This document shows, piece after piece, positions 9,058 to 19,484 of a stretch of 38,049 bases of DNA. Each line of letters starts with the position of its first letter. Position 1 is the first letter of the stretch. The position numbers were made by a program, and so were the translations under genes. The notes below the pieces were generated by a model that was given only the letters and a program-made list of their open reading frames with translations, had not been told where the DNA came from and did not search any database. This stretch comes from Entamoeba histolytica HM-1:IMSS (Eukaryota > Evosea > Mastigamoebida > Endamoebidae). The stretch is from NCBI RefSeq assembly GCF_000208925.1, contig NW_001915009.1, positions 1,960 to 40,008 on the forward strand, written 5' to 3'.

Positions 9058-9993
9058 ATGTCAAATATTTATCAGACTTGTCCTTCACAATTCTATAAAC
9101 AATTTAGAATTGCTAAACAATTAGCACAACACCAAAATGGAATGGTTCTTCCTATTCAACAACATACTCCTCTAAATGTTGGTTATTTACAACCACCTCC
9201 TCAACAACAACAAGTTCCAATACGAAGACAATATATTAGTCAAACACTTAACTCAAAGGATTATCAAAAAATGGCAAAACAAGCACAAATTTATAATAAT
9301 AACCCAAGAAATATTCCTATAGCTGGTATGGTTTATCAAGAAAATCCATATGCTCAAATACAACAACAAAGAAGACAACAACGTGGAGATCGTAGTCGAT
9401 TAGCAGAAATTAGAAGTCAAATTGAAGCATTAAATGCAGAAGTTGCAGAGATTTGTATGAGAAATAAAGGTAATGATGAATTACCTAATCTAAGAACTGG
9501 TGTTGTAGCACCAAATCCTATGGCAATGAAATATGGAAGAATTCCACAAAGAGTTCATGTTCAAGACGATATGCCAGATCCAGTATATGATCCATATTTA
9601 ATAGATAATACATTCTTCTCACCATCAATGTCTCCATCTTCTTTTACTCAAACATACCAACAACCAGATGATGATTTCTATGGTGATGATTGGGAAAATG
9701 AAGATGGATTTTCAATGACCCAACCAATTCAAATACAACCAATTCAAACTGCTCGTCCTGTTGCTATAAGACAAGCACAACCTATTTATATTCAACCCAC
9801 TCAACCACAATTTGTTCCTGTCAGACAAATACAACCTCAAGTACAATACATTAATCCTTATCGTAATCGTACAAATAATAGATATGTTCAACGACAAAAT
9901 ATTCAACCAATGATCCAACAATTACCTCAACAACAAGTTCAATACGTTGCACCAGTTCAATGGGAACCAGTGAATTATTCATATTATCAATAA
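9058..9993 (+). CDS. Gln/Pro-rich low-complexity protein
   Basis: This is a 311-residue protein that I do not recognise. It is rich in Gln, Pro, Tyr and Asn, with poly-Gln-like runs (QPPPQQQQVP, IQQQRRQQRG) and, in the last third, repeated IQP/PQ/VQ units. A single short predicted coiled coil lies at about residues 115-140 (SRLAEIRSQIEALNAEVAEI). An acidic patch around 215-225 (DDDFYGDDWENED) precedes the repetitive tail. There are no signal peptide or membrane segments. Such a composition suits a disordered scaffold, an RNA-granule protein or a transcription co-factor; none can be chosen from sequence. A promoter box upstream and a clean ATG support it as a real gene. Confidence 0.75.
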   Translation: MSNIYQTCPSQFYKQFRIAKQLAQHQNGMVLPIQQHTPLNVGYLQPPPQQQQVPIRRQYISQTLNSKDYQKMAKQAQIYNNNPRNIPIAGMVYQENPYAQIQQQRRQQRGDRSRLAEIRSQIEALNAEVAEICMRNKGNDELPNLRTGVVAPNPMAMKYGRIPQRVHVQDDMPDPVYDPYLIDNTFFSPSMSPSSFTQTYQQPDDDFYGDDWENEDGFSMTQPIQIQPIQTARPVAIRQAQPIYIQPTQPQFVPVRQIQPQVQYINPYRNRTNNRYVQRQNIQPMIQQLPQQQVQYVAPVQWEPVNYSYYQ

Positions 9994-10144
9994 ACTAAGT
10001 TGTGAATGTCTTTTAATATTATTTTGTTTTTGTTTCTTTCTATTAGAAAATTAGGTTTATATTCATTTTCTTTTCACTTTAAAGATTTTATTTCTTTTTC
10101 AATTGAACTGTCAATTTTATTTAATTTCTTTTTCATAAAATAAC

Positions 10145-10937
10145 ATGACTTTTAATACCATTAAAAAATTACCAATTCTTATTAGAAATGCAGCACTTAT
10201 TGCTGTTACTACAATTTTTGTTTGTTTTATTTTATCAACATTCTTAAATCATTATCCATCAAGTGTAATACTACCATTCATTTCATTAACAGGTTATAAA
10301 GCACCAGAATATTATTTATATTCATTTGGATTTTGTATAACAGGTATATTATTTTTATATTGTTCATATCACATTCATTTTTCTGTTTTACCAATTACTG
10401 AATTATTTTCTGAACAACAAATTATTAAATTATTCATTACATTATCATCAGGAGTTATTTGTTTTATGATTCATGCAATTATTCCATTACAAAATGATAT
10501 TATTTCATCACCTCATTTAACATTAGGAAGTAGAATTCATCAAAGTTGTGCAGGAATATTTTTCATGTTAGTTATAATACATACATCTTACATATTCTAC
10601 ATTCTCAAAGACAAGAAAAATGTTTTTTCTTATTTTGATGAACGTGCAATGAATTTTAGAAAATGGTGTTGTATTGGATGTGGAATTACTATTATATTAG
10701 CAATGGCAATTCATCCTACAACAGTTTCTATCTTTGGTAGTGTTGCAATGAAATGTTTGTTATTTAATTTAAATATAAAATATGGATTATGTTATTAATA
10801 CTTTAGTTGTTGTTTCTGTAGCAGCTATTGCTCAATGGATACTTGTTGGATTTATCATTTTAATTTTTGTTTCCTATTCAATGGATATTACCAAAATTTT
10901 ACCACGAATCTATGAGAAAGAACATATAACTAAGTAA
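10145..10937 (+). CDS. DRAM/Frag1/Sfk1-family membrane protein (two exons)
   Basis: Exon 1 (10145-10754) and exon 2 (10807-10937) join across a 52-nt GTTTGT...TTTAG intron to give 246 residues. The protein has six likely membrane helices. Family marks are PFISLTGYKAPE in the first loop, a conserved LGSRIHQSCAGIFF helix in the middle, and the final AAIAQWILVGFIILIFVSYS helix followed by Asp. That last segment is encoded only by exon 2; without splicing the protein would end with unrelated residues. The family includes DRAM proteins (lysosomal, autophagy-linked), Frag1/PGAP2 (GPI-anchor remodelling) and Sfk1. Which role applies here cannot be decided. A GAACTG box lies 34 bases before the ATG. 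Confidence 0.85.
10755..10806 (+). other. intron (52 nt)
   Basis: The donor is GTTTGTTATT and the acceptor is ACTTTAG. Removal restores the last membrane helix of the DRAM-like protein in frame. Confidence 0.85.
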
Positions 10938-11271
10938 TTAATCTTTTTTTTTTGAACAATCATCTCTTCTTTCGTTTTTTTTTTCTTTTTCATCTTAGTA
11001 TTGTTTATTGTTTGGTTTTTATCTATTTAAGTTATGTGTCTTTGAATAAATCATCAATAATGAATATTTCTTCTTTTAGTAGAAAAGAAATTGAGTATCA
11101 AGTAGTTGAAGGAGAATGGAAAAGAAAAAGATTCAACAATATGACTAATTCATTGTTATTATAATATATTAATAATAATGAATGTTGAATCAACCAATTA
11201 CCACTTGAAAATTAATCAATTCTTTTTTCTTAATTTGTCACTCATTAAATAAGAAATGGTTAAACCTTCAA
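10938..11271. other. intergenic region between convergent genes
   Basis: This 334-base T-rich stretch contains only a weak open frame (10952-11164, TTG start) encoding a Phe-rich helix and a basic tail. No domain or promoter motif supports it. Confidence 0.45.
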
Positions 11272-12332
11272 TCAATTAATAAGTTCAAATGCTTGGTCAA
11301 TGTATGGTTTTGATCGTTCAATTCCAATTGGATATTCTCCATTCCACTCAGTTTCATTATTGAGATATAATGAGTACAATACTTCGTATGGTGTTACTGT
11401 TGGAATATCACCTTCAAATTTCAATTCAGATAAATCAGAACCAAGAACAATAGCAATATCAACTTGTCCACTATAATTCAATAATTTATTTTCTGGATTA
11501 CCCATGAAGACAGTGATAACACGATATTCTTTCATCAATAAACTCCTTAATTTTTTAAATGACTCAGAATTGTCTAATTAATGAATTTCTTTTTTTTATA
11601 GTATTTAATGAAAAGATAAACAAACACCAATCAGGGTCAAGAAGTAAAAGCATAAATGTTGTTGCACTTCTAATTTTATCAAATAATGAATATCTATTCA
11701 TTACATATTTCATTGTTTCTTTGGAACAATCAATTTCTTCTCCATTGACAACATTAATTTTCTTAATATTCATTGGATTGAAATATAACTGGAATGGCAT
11801 TGAATTAAATGTTTCACTTCCATAAATAATTACTACTTTATTGATATTCTATATTTTATAAATTATCTTTTCATACATCATAAATTAAATCATAACAAAC
11901 ATTTTTTATTGCTTTTTCTCTAATAATAAATGCATCTTTCATATCAACTACTAAATACTCTTTGTTTAAAGACTTCATAAAACTATATTTTTCCATTAAT
12001 GAAGGTTCTACAATGATAATAGTAGCATTATCAATTGGAATTGATTGAATAGCAGGAATATTTAATGGATAAATATAGACATTATTTCGTTGTTCACAAA
12101 TTCCTCCAACTTCAACTACCAAAGTTTTATCATCTTTTTGAAATTGTTTAAATGAATGTTCAGAACATGATTGATATGGTGTATGAAGTATAGCAATTGT
12201 ATTAATTAATGGAAGTAATGTCATATGGATTTGAGCTGATAACTCTCTATATTCAGGAGATGTACAATTTATTACAACTCGTTGGTATTTTGGTAATATT
12301 CCAGCAAGTGAAGGAGGGAGGGTTATAGCCAT
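11272..12332 (-). CDS. DPH2-like diphthamide-synthesis protein (three exons)
   Basis: Three exons on the minus strand, 12332-11901, 11848-11626 and 11573-11272, join through two 52-nt GTTTGT...TAG introns with exact frame continuity (318 residues). The third exon is the recognisable part. It has a KLRSLLMKEYRVITVFMG strand-helix, then VDIAIVLGSDLSELKFEGDI, PTVTPYEVLYSL and WNGEYP. These parallel the DPH1/DPH2 C-terminal core (VD-x-FV, P-x-VTPFE-x-E, W-x-G-x-Y). DPH1/DPH2 start diphthamide formation on elongation factor 2 with a Fe-S cluster. The usual cluster cysteines (ACPENS-type) are absent here, LGSDLS standing in their place, so it would fit the non-catalytic DPH2 partner. The first exon is poorly conserved. 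The family call is moderate; the splicing is strong. Confidence 0.6.
11574..11625 (-). other. intron 2 of the DPH2-like gene (52 nt)
   Basis: The donor is GTTTGTTTAT and the acceptor is AATTAG. The junction completes a Tyr codon after DPDW and continues in the frame that carries the VTPYE motif. Confidence 0.75.
11849..11900 (-). other. intron 1 of the DPH2-like gene (52 nt)
   Basis: The donor is GTTTGTTATG and the acceptor is AAATATAG. Phase 0 between an Asn codon and the next Asn codon. Confidence 0.75.
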
Positions 12333-12736
12333 TGTAACAATTTACTGAATTACTAAGATCACCATTCGTCTCATTCTTCTTTTCAATTTCTTTTTTGATT
12401 AAAAAACCATAAATTATAAATTAATATTCACATTGAATTTACAGTACATAATTTGTCCATAACAATACCTTTTATTAATTAAGTCAATAACATGGTATGG
12501 TTAGTACTTATAACAACAGCAGAATAATTTAATGAAAATATTTACATTGAATATAACAAGGTATATGAATGAAATAAAAAATATATTTGATAGGAATAAC
12601 TAATGAAATTAATGCAATTATTTGTTGAAGAAATAAGAAAATATTGAAGAATAAGTAATTAATATGTTTTTTAGATAACACTGAAAATAGATTGTAGTTA
12701 GAATTTGCAGATCTATTTGAAAAAAAATTCCAAATA
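12333..12736. other. divergent promoter region
   Basis: This is 404 bases between the DPH2-like gene (minus) and the LRR-PP2C gene (plus). An AAAAAAATTCC sequence at 12722-12732, just before the ATG at 12737, resembles the Entamoeba initiator AAAAATTCA. No gene is seen. Confidence 0.45.
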
Positions 12737-15490
12737 ATGACACAAGTTACTACAAATCTTGTTGCTAAGTCAAAAGGATATACTTGTATTCCAAATGAAA
12801 TAATGAAACTTAAACATTCATTAAAAAGTCTTGATTTGAGTTTAAATCAAATTAATGTATGTTATTTATAATTCATAGACATAACACAAGAAAAATAAAC
12901 CACTCATTATTATAGTCTATAGAACCATCATTCTCAAATTTTTCATTATTAACTCTCCTTCGATTAAGAGGAAATAACATTAATAAGTTTCCTGATCCAA
13001 TTCTTGATCTTCAATCATTAAAATGTCTTGATTTATCCAATAACCATATTACATCTATTCCACCAAATATTGTTTGTTTAAATAATTTATCTGAATTGAT
13101 TATGGGTCAAAATAATCTGACATCTCTTCCAAAAGAAATTGGAATAATGACAACTCTTGTAAATATCACATTACCAGCAAATAACTTAAAAGAATTACCA
13201 TTAGAAATATGTTCATTAACAAAGTTAACATTTGTTTGTTTTAATTTTGTTTATTCTTCATCATTTTATAGAAAGAATTGGTATTAACTTTTTATTAATT
13301 CATCAATCTTTCAATCTTCAGATTGAGTTTAAAAGTAATGAAAGAAAAAGACAAGAAAGAAATATTTATCTTTAGGTTGACCTTAGTAATAATAATTTTG
13401 ATAATTTTCCACAAGTTCTTGGGAAATTATCAAATATTAGAACATTATGGATGTTTTATAATAATTTGAATAAATTAAAAGGAATTGAAGGAATAAAACA
13501 TCTCAATCAATTAAAATTACTTCATAATAAATTTACTCAAATACCAAAACAAATATTTAATTTAACAGAACTTTGTTCATTAGAATTAGATAATAATTTA
13601 ATCAGAAAAATACCACCAGAAATTAAAGAATTAAAAAAACTTAAAGAAATTGCATTTACTGATTGTTTAATTCAAAGAATTCCAGAAGAAATTGTATCAC
13701 TTTCTAATCTTCAAGAACTTGTTATTGTTAGAAGTAGAGTTAATGAATTTCCAAGATTTTTAAGAAAAATGCCAAAGATTTCAAATTTAATTATTACTGA
13801 CTCATTAATTACAGAAGTTAGTTGTACATTAAATAACTGTTGTATAATATTAGAAAATAATAAATTAACAGAAATAAAATGTACACCAAATGACAATGTA
13901 TTTACATTAAATCTTTGTAATAATCATTTAAAAAAAATACCAAATACAACAGATCTTCAAACAATTCATGAATTATATCTTACTAATAATTTCATTCAAC
14001 AAATAGAACAAACTGAATTACATTCAAACCTTAAAATTTTAACATTAGCTTCAAATAAATTAACATCTTTTCCAGAAAAAGGAATTAGTTATAATAAATT
14101 AAAAGAATTAAATTTAAGTAATAATGGAATTTCACAATTACCAAATAATTTATTTACATTTCTTCCATATTTAAAAATACTTAAACTTGGTATTAATCAA
14201 TTAACAACAATACCTACTTCACTTGGTATTTTAAATCAATTAGAAGAATTAAATTTATCACATAATAAATTAACAGAATTTCCATTAAATATTTTAAAAT
14301 TAACATCATTAACAAATTTATATTTAACACATAATTATATTTGTGATTTACCTAAAAATTTAAGTCAATTAAATAATCTTCAAGTTGTTGATTTTTCAAG
14401 TAATAATATTATTTCTGCACTTCCTCTTATTAAATGTACAACAATTAAATCACTTTCAATGGCATTTAATAAAAATCTTCATATTCCATCAGAATTAACT
14501 CTAATGAAACAATTAAAAAATATTAATTTTATTGGAACATTACCTGAAGTAAAATATCCTCTTAATGTAAATTTTATTAAACAATTAAATATCTTTGAAA
14601 TATCATGTTTTAATACAGAAAAAAGAGATAGAAATAAACCACAAACTATCATTCATACTCCTTTATTATTTTTAAAATCTGCTTATTGTAATCAACTTAA
14701 ATTACCTTTATCTTCTCCTCAATTTGAAGAAAATTCATTTGAATGTCCTGTTGAAATTGGTATATCAAATATGTGTGGTAAAAGAGATTCAATGCAAGAT
14801 ACATCAGTTGTTATTACTAATTTTTTAGGAATTGGATTTCATTTATTATCATTATTTGATGGACATAGTGGAATTTATTCAAGTTGTTTTTGTGCTTCAC
14901 AATTCCCTAATTGTTTTGCAAATATTTTATCTAAAAATCCTCAACAATCAATTGAAGATGCATTAATTCATTCATTTAAAGAAATGAATCAAAAAATTAA
15001 TGAATATAAATTTAATGATGGAACTGCTGCAAATGTAGTATTAATTACTCCTCAAAGATATTTTATTGCTAATGTTGGTGATTCAAGATGTATTCTTGTT
15101 AAAAAAGATTCAATTATTATACTTAATGAAGACCATACTATTAATAATCCTGATGAAGTTCAAAGAATTCGTAAATTAAATGGATTTATTGATCATTCTA
15201 AAGTTAATGGTGAAATTGTTTTAACTAGAACTTTAGGTGATATTCAATGTTCATCAGTTTGTAGTTGTATTCCACAAATTACTTGTCATGAAAGAGGAAT
15301 AGATGATATATGTATTGTATTATGTTGTGATGGTGTTTTTGATGTATTATCAAATGAATTAGTTGGAGAAATTTGTAGAAAAAAGTCTAATGAATCTGCA
15401 TCAGTATTATCTTCATTAATAAGAGATATTGCATATAACAATGGATGTAAAGATAACATTAGTTGTATTGTTTGTAAACTTATGTCTTAA
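12737..15490 (+). CDS. LRR-PP2C protein phosphatase (three exons)
   Basis: Exons 12737-12856, 12916-13233 and 13376-15490 are all in phase 0 and give 850 residues. Residues about 30-560 are leucine-rich repeats of the 23-residue LPxxIxxLxxLxxLxLxxNxLxx type. The repeat period runs unbroken across both splice junctions, which fixes the introns. Residues about 605-850 are a PP2C (PPM) Ser/Thr phosphatase. Its metal and active-site motifs are intact: RDSMQD, DGHSG (about 644), GTAAN, NVGDSR, TRTLGD (about 763), DGVFDV (about 798) and CKDNIS (about 839). An active manganese/magnesium-dependent phosphatase is predicted, with the repeats as substrate or partner receptor. There is no signal peptide or membrane segment, so it is likely cytosolic. 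LRR-PP2C fusions are a feature of Entamoeba. Confidence 0.93.
12857..12915 (+). other. intron 1 of the LRR-PP2C gene (59 nt)
   Basis: The donor is GTATGTTATT (not the usual GTTTGT) and the acceptor is TTATAG. It lies inside an LRR (after NQIN), and the repeat continues after removal. Confidence 0.8.
13234..13375 (+). other. intron 2 of the LRR-PP2C gene (142 nt)
   Basis: The donor is GTTTGTTTTA and the acceptor is ATCTTTAG. Joining LTKLTF to VDLSNNN restores an exact 23-residue repeat. An internal TTTATAG at 13266-13272 is a possible alternative acceptor, but it leads to a stop after eight codons. Confidence 0.85.
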
Positions 15491-15574
15491 AACAAAAAAA
15501 AAATCTCTTTTACTTAATAATTATTTCATTCTCTTTGTTTTAAATAACATTCTTTTCTTTTTGTTTTTTGTTAA

Positions 15575-15585
15575 GAACTTCAAAA
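15575..15585 (+). promoter_or_regulatory. GAAC box upstream of RFC3
   Basis: GAACTTCAAAA lies 32 bases before the ATG at 15618. An ATG overlapping its end (15584) reads only eight codons to a stop. Confidence 0.45.
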
Positions 15586-15617
15586 TGTTATTTCTTTTTT
15601 ATTCCTTTTAGTTTCAT

Positions 15618-16655
15618 ATGTTTAATAAAAGACCAAACTCATTTAACGAATTGGATCATGCAAATGAAGCTAATGAATTATTAATTAATTTAAGTAAAAA
15701 TAAAGATATGCCACATTTACTTTTTCATGGACCAGAAGGAAGTGGGAAATATACAAGAGCTTTGTTATATTTAAAAAATATTTATGGAGATGGTGTTATG
15801 AAAATTGAACCATCAACTACAGTAATTGATGTGAAAGGAAAACCAAAAGAAATTAACTTAAGATCATCTCCTTATCATGTAGAACTTATCCCATCAAATG
15901 CAACTGAATCTGACAAATTAGTTATTCAAGAATATGTTAAATCATTAACTACTTTTCAAACACTTAGTTCTCTTATTCAACAAAAGTCAATAAATCGTTT
16001 AATACTTTCTTCTAACTCAGAACCAAAACAATGTCTAAAAGAAAAACAAACAAAATTTAGAGTTATTATGATTTTTGATGCAGATCATTTAACTAATGAA
16101 GCTCAACAATCTTTAAGAAGAACTATGGAAACAGGTTCAGAAGTCTGTAGATTTATTTTATTTTGTACTAATCCATGTAGTGTTATTCAACCTATTCGTT
16201 CAAGATGTGTTATGATTCGTGTTCCTCTTCCAAATAAACAAGAAATGACTAAAATTGTTGAAAAACTTGGAGGAAATGAAAAAATTGTTGGTATTTCACG
16301 TGGAAATATTTTATTAGCTGAGGCAGCAGCATTTGAATATAGACTAACTGGAAAAATAGAGAATTTATATTGGAGAGAAAAGTTAGCTGAGATTGTTATT
16401 GGGATGAAAAAAATCTCATCAAAAGAATTTGAAAAGAAACGAGATGAGGTTGTGGAATTGTCAACAATCATTTCTGCTGATACTATCTTAAAAACAATGT
16501 TTTGGTATTTAATGGAATCTAAAATTGATCCAAAATATAAAATAGAAATTCCTTCTATTGCTATGAAACATAGTCATAACATGTCTCTTGGAACTGAACC
16601 AATTTATCATATTGAAGCATTTATGTTAGAAATAAGTTCATTACTTAATAACTGA
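15618..16655 (+). CDS. RFC3: replication factor C subunit 3 (clamp loader)
   Basis: This 345-residue AAA+ protein is close to the usual size for small RFC subunits. Residues about 30-46 read PHLLFHGPEGSGKYT (Walker A). Residues about 150-160 read IFDADHLTNEAQQSLRRTME. Here the Walker B acidic pair is altered, as in human RFC3 (EVDKLT). Residues about 193-197 read IRSRC, the SRC trans-acting arginine motif. The segment YHVELIPSNATESDKLVIQEYVK matches the RFC3-specific insert. RFC loads PCNA onto primed DNA. The N-terminus is shorter than the WVDKYRP consensus (MFNKRPNSFNELD), but an in-frame TAG lies just upstream. It starts 127 bases after the phosphatase gene on the same strand. Confidence 0.93.
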   Translation: MFNKRPNSFNELDHANEANELLINLSKNKDMPHLLFHGPEGSGKYTRALLYLKNIYGDGVMKIEPSTTVIDVKGKPKEINLRSSPYHVELIPSNATESDKLVIQEYVKSLTTFQTLSSLIQQKSINRLILSSNSEPKQCLKEKQTKFRVIMIFDADHLTNEAQQSLRRTMETGSEVCRFILFCTNPCSVIQPIRSRCVMIRVPLPNKQEMTKIVEKLGGNEKIVGISRGNILLAEAAAFEYRLTGKIENLYWREKLAEIVIGMKKISSKEFEKKRDEVVELSTIISADTILKTMFWYLMESKIDPKYKIEIPSIAMKHSHNMSLGTEPIYHIEAFMLEISSLLNN

Positions 16656-17150
16656 TTTATAATTGATTTTTTAATAATAATTTTCAAAAGCTAATTCTAT
16701 CATCATTATCATGAAAATTATCCATTACTTAATATTTATCATTCTCTTGAATACCACTCATTTTAAATAAACAAAATCATGAACTTTTATGAATGAAGAT
16801 ATTATCCTTTATTTACTTAATAATACATTAATCTGTATTTTGTTAAAAGAATATTATTTTTTAATTAAATTGATATTAATCAATAATCCATTCATTAAAC
16901 AAACCTTATATTATTCTCTCAATTTTTCAATAAGATTGAAATACATATAATTCTATCTTTTTGTTGTAATGATAAATTGAGAATAAACCATCAAAAGAAA
17001 AGACATTCTTTCTTTTTTTATGAACAATCAAAGAGTCATCATCATTGTTTCATTCATGGAATTTATATGCAATACTTTCTTTTTTACAAATGGAATAACT
17101 CATTTTTATGAGTTTTTTAATAAACCCAAATAAAATTAATCAAATTCAAT
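16656..17150. other. intergenic region between convergent genes
   Basis: This 495-base A/T-rich stretch separates the 3' ends of RFC3 and the lysozyme gene. I see no open frame of note and no RNA gene. Confidence 0.55.
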
Positions 17151-17789
17151 TTATGGCTTGTAATTATAATCAACATCATGTGAACAAGCAGTCATATCTC
17201 CATTGTATTGTTTCATTGTTGGACGACTCCATCCACCGAATGGAGTGAAATCACCAAAACTATCCCAACTATCATAATGAGCATACCACAAAGGATATTC
17301 ATCAGCATATTTAAAAGTATAGTCAAGTCCAAAGATTTGATCCCAATTATTATAATTTGTATAAATACCAGCCTTAAATCCAATTGCTCTTTGTTGGTTG
17401 ATCATTGTTTCAAAGAATTCTTTATTTGACTCTTCATCATTCCAATATCCTTCAACATCAAACCAAACCCTCTCAAACTTCATGTCATTAGCAACTACTT
17501 GATTCCAAAATGAATTTACTTGTCCAGCAGGATCACCACATGAAATGCATGGATAAAAGTATGCGTCAATGTTGTGTGCATCAAAACCAGCAGAAAGAGC
17601 GTTGTTATTAATTCCTTTAGCATTTGGATCCCATGAACCAAGACTTCTCCAACATCTAAAAATGAAAAAAGAATTAAATCCAATATTTCTCAAACAATTA
17701 ATTGAACTAACACTAATAGGTTCTGCAATATCAACTCCATATCCAGCAAAAGCTGTAAATATTAAAGCACATAAGAAAAAAACTTGCAT
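17151..17789 (-). CDS. GH25 lysozyme, secreted
   Basis: This 212-residue glycoside hydrolase family 25 enzyme cleaves peptidoglycan; Entamoeba uses such lysozymes to digest ingested bacteria. Residues 1-15 (MQVFFLCALIFTAFA) are a signal peptide, with mature GYGVDIAEP following. Asp20 is the first acidic active-site residue. VWFDVEGYW holds the catalytic pair Asp111 and Glu113. AGIYTNYNNW, PLWYAHYD and, near the end, MKQYNGDMTACSHDVDYNY are typical GH25 strands. Length fits a single catalytic domain without a cell-wall-binding domain. Cys32, Cys46, Cys81 and Cys84 could pair. Delivery to phagosomes or outside the cell is inferred from the signal peptide and family. Confidence 0.95.
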   Translation of the reverse strand: MQVFFLCALIFTAFAGYGVDIAEPISVSSINCLRNIGFNSFFIFRCWRSLGSWDPNAKGINNNALSAGFDAHNIDAYFYPCISCGDPAGQVNSFWNQVVANDMKFERVWFDVEGYWNDEESNKEFFETMINQQRAIGFKAGIYTNYNNWDQIFGLDYTFKYADEYPLWYAHYDSWDSFGDFTPFGGWSRPTMKQYNGDMTACSHDVDYNYKP

Positions 17790-18222
17790 AATATTTATTT
17801 TATAGTTTTATATTTTTTTTTTTTTCATTGTGTTTTTAAAATTTGTAATTTAATAAAAACAAAAAAATATGTTTCATTATCGTTTTATATAACGAAAATT
17901 ATTTTTTTGTTTTTAATTAATATAATATGACTTTAAAATAATACAAGAATATTAATGAATAATATTATAACTTTTGTTATTCAAATAAAGTATATTTGTG
18001 TAATATCATATAACAATGTATTAAATTTTAAATGATTAGATTTATATTTGTTAATTATTTTTGATTATTATTAACATATAAGAATTAAATTGATATTTTT
18101 AAGATAATGAAAAAAGACTTTAAATTATTTCAGGTAGATTAAAACAAATTCTACATTACAAAGAATTTAAATTTATATTTAAAAAAAAAAGAAAAAATGA
18201 AAGAAGAAGAAAAACAACAAAA
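17790..18222. other. intergenic region upstream of the lysozyme gene
   Basis: This is 433 bases of A/T-rich sequence with T-runs just before the lysozyme start. It holds no supported gene or RNA. Confidence 0.5.
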
Positions 18223-19404
18223 TTATATTATTTGTTTGTTAGAGAATTTGTTAAGTTTTAATTTAATTTCATTAATATTTAAAATATCATCAAAAGAAGC
18301 GAAGTTAAGGATTTTAAGTTCTTTTAAAGAAGAAGGAAGGATATATTTAATATTTTTTGTTTTACTATCAAGAAGTGATAATTTAGTAATGTCATTTAAA
18401 TAAGATAAATCAACAAGAAATTTATTTTGTGAAATGAGAGGAGTTAATTTCTTACCAACAATTTCTAAATTTCCTGGATAATAATTCTTTAATAATTCCG
18501 AGAAATAAGGTTCAATAACCATTTCATTAGCAAATTCTAATTGACCATTTCTATGAGGTAATAAAATAAAAGGGAAATTATTAAAATCAGAATATGAGTC
18601 AATGTCTAAATAAGAAACTCCAATGAAATGATTTTGTGAATGATGAGCCAAGTCAATAAGATTATTACAAGTACTTTTTTCTACCCAACAACAAATTAAT
18701 TTAGTTTTTGGGAAATCGTTTAAAATATTAGAAACGATTTGATGATGTTTAGAATGAAAAATACAAGTTAGTTGAAGAAAAGGAATTGTTTTTATTTCTT
18801 CAATATATTTTTTTAAATAATGTATTTGAAAGACATTACCAATTCTTAATGTTAATTTATGTAATTTATAACAATTAAATAAGTTAATTCCATTCAAAAG
18901 ATAATCACAATCCAATTTCATTTCAACTATTTTTTTTTGTAATAATTTTAAACTAATAAGTCGATTTTCTTTTTCTTTAAGAATATAATCAGTTATTTTA
19001 ATTAATTTGATTGATTCTTCTACTATAAATTATGTGAATTTTATTGATAGTATTATTTTACAATAAAATATACCACAACAAACAATATGATTTATGTGTT
19101 TTATATAATTGTTCTAAACAATCATTTGATAATTGTAATGTTTCTAAGTTTGGAAAAACATTAATTTCTTTTTGGATATGAGATAATTCACTGTTTTGTA
19201 ATAAAGTATCAAGAGAATCATTTGAATAATTTGGATTAATTTTTGTTGCTTTGACTGCTTCATCACAATGTTTACAAATACAATTAAATTTATAAAGACT
19301 TTCAAGTGAGTCTAAATATTGTAAAACAATCATTAAATAACAAGGTTCTAAATGTTTCTAATACTGTGAATAACACATTAATGTAACTCAAATAATCAAA
19401 CCAT
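18223..19404 (-). CDS. Entamoeba-lineage LRR-like family protein (three exons, ATG-only first exon)
   Basis: The longest frames give residues from Met at 19333. However, the upstream codons read KHLEPCYL, which fits an N-terminal LE-x-x-YLM pattern I recall for a large Entamoeba family. A stop precedes them within TATTAG. Directly upstream, ATG at 19404-19402 is followed by a GTTTGA donor and a 44-nt intron (19401-19358). Exon 1 would therefore be a lone start codon. Exon 2 (19357-19084) and exon 3 (19022-18223) join across a 61-nt GTTTGT intron in frame, giving about 358 residues. Features are an F-box-like start (YLDSLESLYKFNCICKHC) and irregular leucine-rich strands (FPNLETLQLSNDCLEQL, SSLKELKILNFASFDDI). 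The function is unknown, perhaps an adaptor. Confidence 0.7.
19023..19083 (-). other. intron 2 of the LRR-like gene (61 nt)
   Basis: The donor is GTTTGTTGTG and the acceptor is TTTATAG. The junction completes a Leu codon. The next TAG three bases later would create a stop, so this acceptor is the one used. Confidence 0.8.
19358..19401 (-). other. putative intron 1 after an ATG-only exon (44 nt)
   Basis: The donor GTTTGATTAT is slightly off consensus; the acceptor is AGTATTAG. It joins a lone ATG to AAA-CAT-TTA-GAA in phase 0. Confidence 0.5.
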
Positions 19405-19484
19405 AAAGAACTAATAATTCCTTTTTTTAAAAAATAAAAAAAAAAATAATAATAATTATGTTATGAATAACAATAATTAATGTA

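Noticed and set aside
10952..11164. 70-codon frame with a hydrophobic helix and a basic tail
   Set aside because: It starts at TTG, and its only in-frame ATGs leave about 34 codons or fewer. I saw no splice option linking it to the DRAM-like gene.
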